This document shows positions 6,203 to 6,807 of a stretch of 6,807 nt of DNA, in pieces. Each line of letters opens with the position of its first letter. The first letter of the stretch is position 1. Below the pieces are notes generated by a model that worked only from the letters and a program-made list of their open reading frames with translations, was not told the origin of the DNA and did not search any database. Location of the stretch: positions 1 to 6,807 of the forward strand of contig WRCL01000101.1 of NCBI GenBank assembly GCA_009783975.1, written 5' to 3'. This DNA comes from Micrococcales bacterium. GTDB lineage: Bacteria > Actinomycetota > Actinomycetes > Actinomycetales > Cellulomonadaceae. Position numbers and translations under genes: made by a program.

Positions 6203-6282
6203 TGTGCCCCAGATGCGACGTGAGACACCAGATGCGACGTGAAAAGGTCGCATCTGGTGTCTCACGTCGCATCTGGCGCACA
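6203..6282. repeat. nested palindrome: four 11-mers in two orientations, likely PNP terminator or REP-like element
   Basis: Two perfect 30-base arms (6209-6238 and 6247-6276) surround an 8-base loop, GTGAAAAG. Beyond one C/C mismatch the pairing goes on for five more bases (6203-6207 with 6278-6282). Each arm holds two copies of CCAGATGCGAC, or its complement, with a period of 19 bases. The order is 11-mer, GTGAGACA, 11-mer, GTGAAAAG, reverse 11-mer, TGTCTCAC, reverse 11-mer. It begins 26 bases after the PNP stop and ends about 65 bases before the MFS start, so on the minus strand it can form a very stable hairpin acting as terminator or attenuator. There is no T tract after it. The regular internal repeat is more than a terminator needs and suggests a dispersed repeat or a multi-site binding element. 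Confidence 0.9.
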
Positions 6283-6302
6283 TTGGCAGGTTTGGGCGGC
6301 CG

Positions 6303-6807
6303 TCACACCTGGTCCACAATCCCGGCGAGCAAACCCGCCAGCCGCCCGGCGGCGCCCTGGCCTGCGTCGACCACCTCGCTGTGAGACAGGGGCTGCCCGC
6401 TGACCCCCGCAGCGAGGTTGGTGACCAGGGACATCCCCAGCACCTCCATCCCCGCGGCACGTGCGGCGATCGCCTCCAGGGCCGTGGACATCCCGACGAG
6501 GTGGGCGCCCATGACGCCCAGCATGCGCACCTCCGAGGGTGTCTCGTAGTGCGGGCCCGGCAGCTGGGCGTACACCCCCTCAGGCAGGTCCGGGTCGACC
6601 TGGCGCGCCAGGGCCCGCAGCCGCTGCGAGTACAGGTCGGTCAGGTCGACGAACTGTGCGCCCACCAGCGGCGAGACCCCCGTGAGGTTGAGGTGGTCGC
6701 TGACGAGCACCACCGTCCCCGGCGTCCAGTCCGCCACGAGCGACCCGCACCCGTTGGTGAGCACGACAACCCGCGCCCCGGCTGCTGCCGCTGTGCGCAC
6801 CGGGTGC
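6303..6807 (-). CDS. punA: purine nucleoside phosphorylase, C-terminal part (5' end outside the window)
   Basis: The last 168 residues of a trimeric-type purine nucleoside phosphorylase run to the right edge; family members are about 270-290 residues, so roughly the first 100 are missing. The enzyme splits purine (deoxy)ribonucleosides with phosphate into base and (deoxy)ribose-1-phosphate in the cytoplasm, for purine salvage. Visible signatures are [20 protein letters not shown] at the edge and [17 protein letters not shown]. These are followed by [20 protein letters not shown], with the Tyr-Glu of the base-binding site, then [20 protein letters not shown] and SLVTNLAAG, whose Asn contacts the purine in known structures. 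The frame stays open to the last base, with no start needed inside the window. The related MTA phosphorylases are an alternative, but [15 protein letters not shown] fits PNP well. The gene ends 26 bases before the nested palindrome. Confidence 0.93.
   Translation of the reverse strand, partial: HPVRTAAAAGARVVVLTNGCGSLVADWTPGTVVLVSDHLNLTGVSPLVGAQFVDLTDLYSQRLRALARQVDPDLPEGVYAQLPGPHYETPSEVRMLGVMGAHLVGMSTALEAIAARAAGMEVLGMSLVTNLAAGVSGQPLSHSEVVDAGQGAAGRLAGLLAGIVDQV

Noticed and set aside
6209..6276. CRISPR-like repeat array
   Set aside because: The repeats are 11 bases with 8-base related spacers in opposite orientations, which is a palindrome, not a direct-repeat array. No cas genes are present.
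6138..6281. 48-residue upstream extension of the MFS gene
   Set aside because: The extension is read through the nested palindrome and has an Arg-rich composition. The MFS fold begins only a few residues after the GTG at 6137.

Overview
High-GC Gram-positive (actinobacterial) chromosome fragment. The base composition is strongly GC-rich at third codon positions. GTG starts are common, lipoprotein signals are of the actinobacterial kind, and one protein carries the largely actinobacterial DUF2599 domain. The style of the RecQ, MFS and PNP proteins suggests a member of the Micrococcales, but that placement is inference and no rRNA or marker gene is present.

Layout. Left part (1-1548, + strand): the last 51 codons of an unrecognised protein, then two genes for exported lipoproteins. 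The first has a Ser/Thr/Pro linker and a compact, possibly NTF2-like domain. The second ends in a clear DUF2599 domain. This is the accessory-looking part of the window. Middle (1549-2030): about 480 bases between convergent genes, with no convincing gene but with stacked GC palindromes, a hairpin, a three-fold ACTTT motif and a 14-bp direct repeat. Right part (2031-6807, - strand): reading in transcription order from the right edge, a purine nucleoside phosphorylase (5' end outside the window), a large nested palindrome, a 12-TM major facilitator superfamily (MFS) exporter, a RecQ helicase only 17 bases after it, then a short leader with dyad symmetry, a candidate 68-codon ORF and a PhnB-like VOC protein.

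How it fits together. MFS and recQ are tightly spaced and probably co-transcribed. PNP ends in front of the nested palindrome, which probably terminates or attenuates its transcript. The VOC gene has its own leader and is probably a separate unit. No shared pathway is evident among PNP, the exporter, RecQ and the VOC protein. The most unusual object is the 68-base palindrome at 6209-6276: four copies of an 11-mer, two in each orientation, separated by three 8-base spacers, forming two perfect 30-base arms. No complete mobile element, CRISPR array, tRNA or rRNA was seen.
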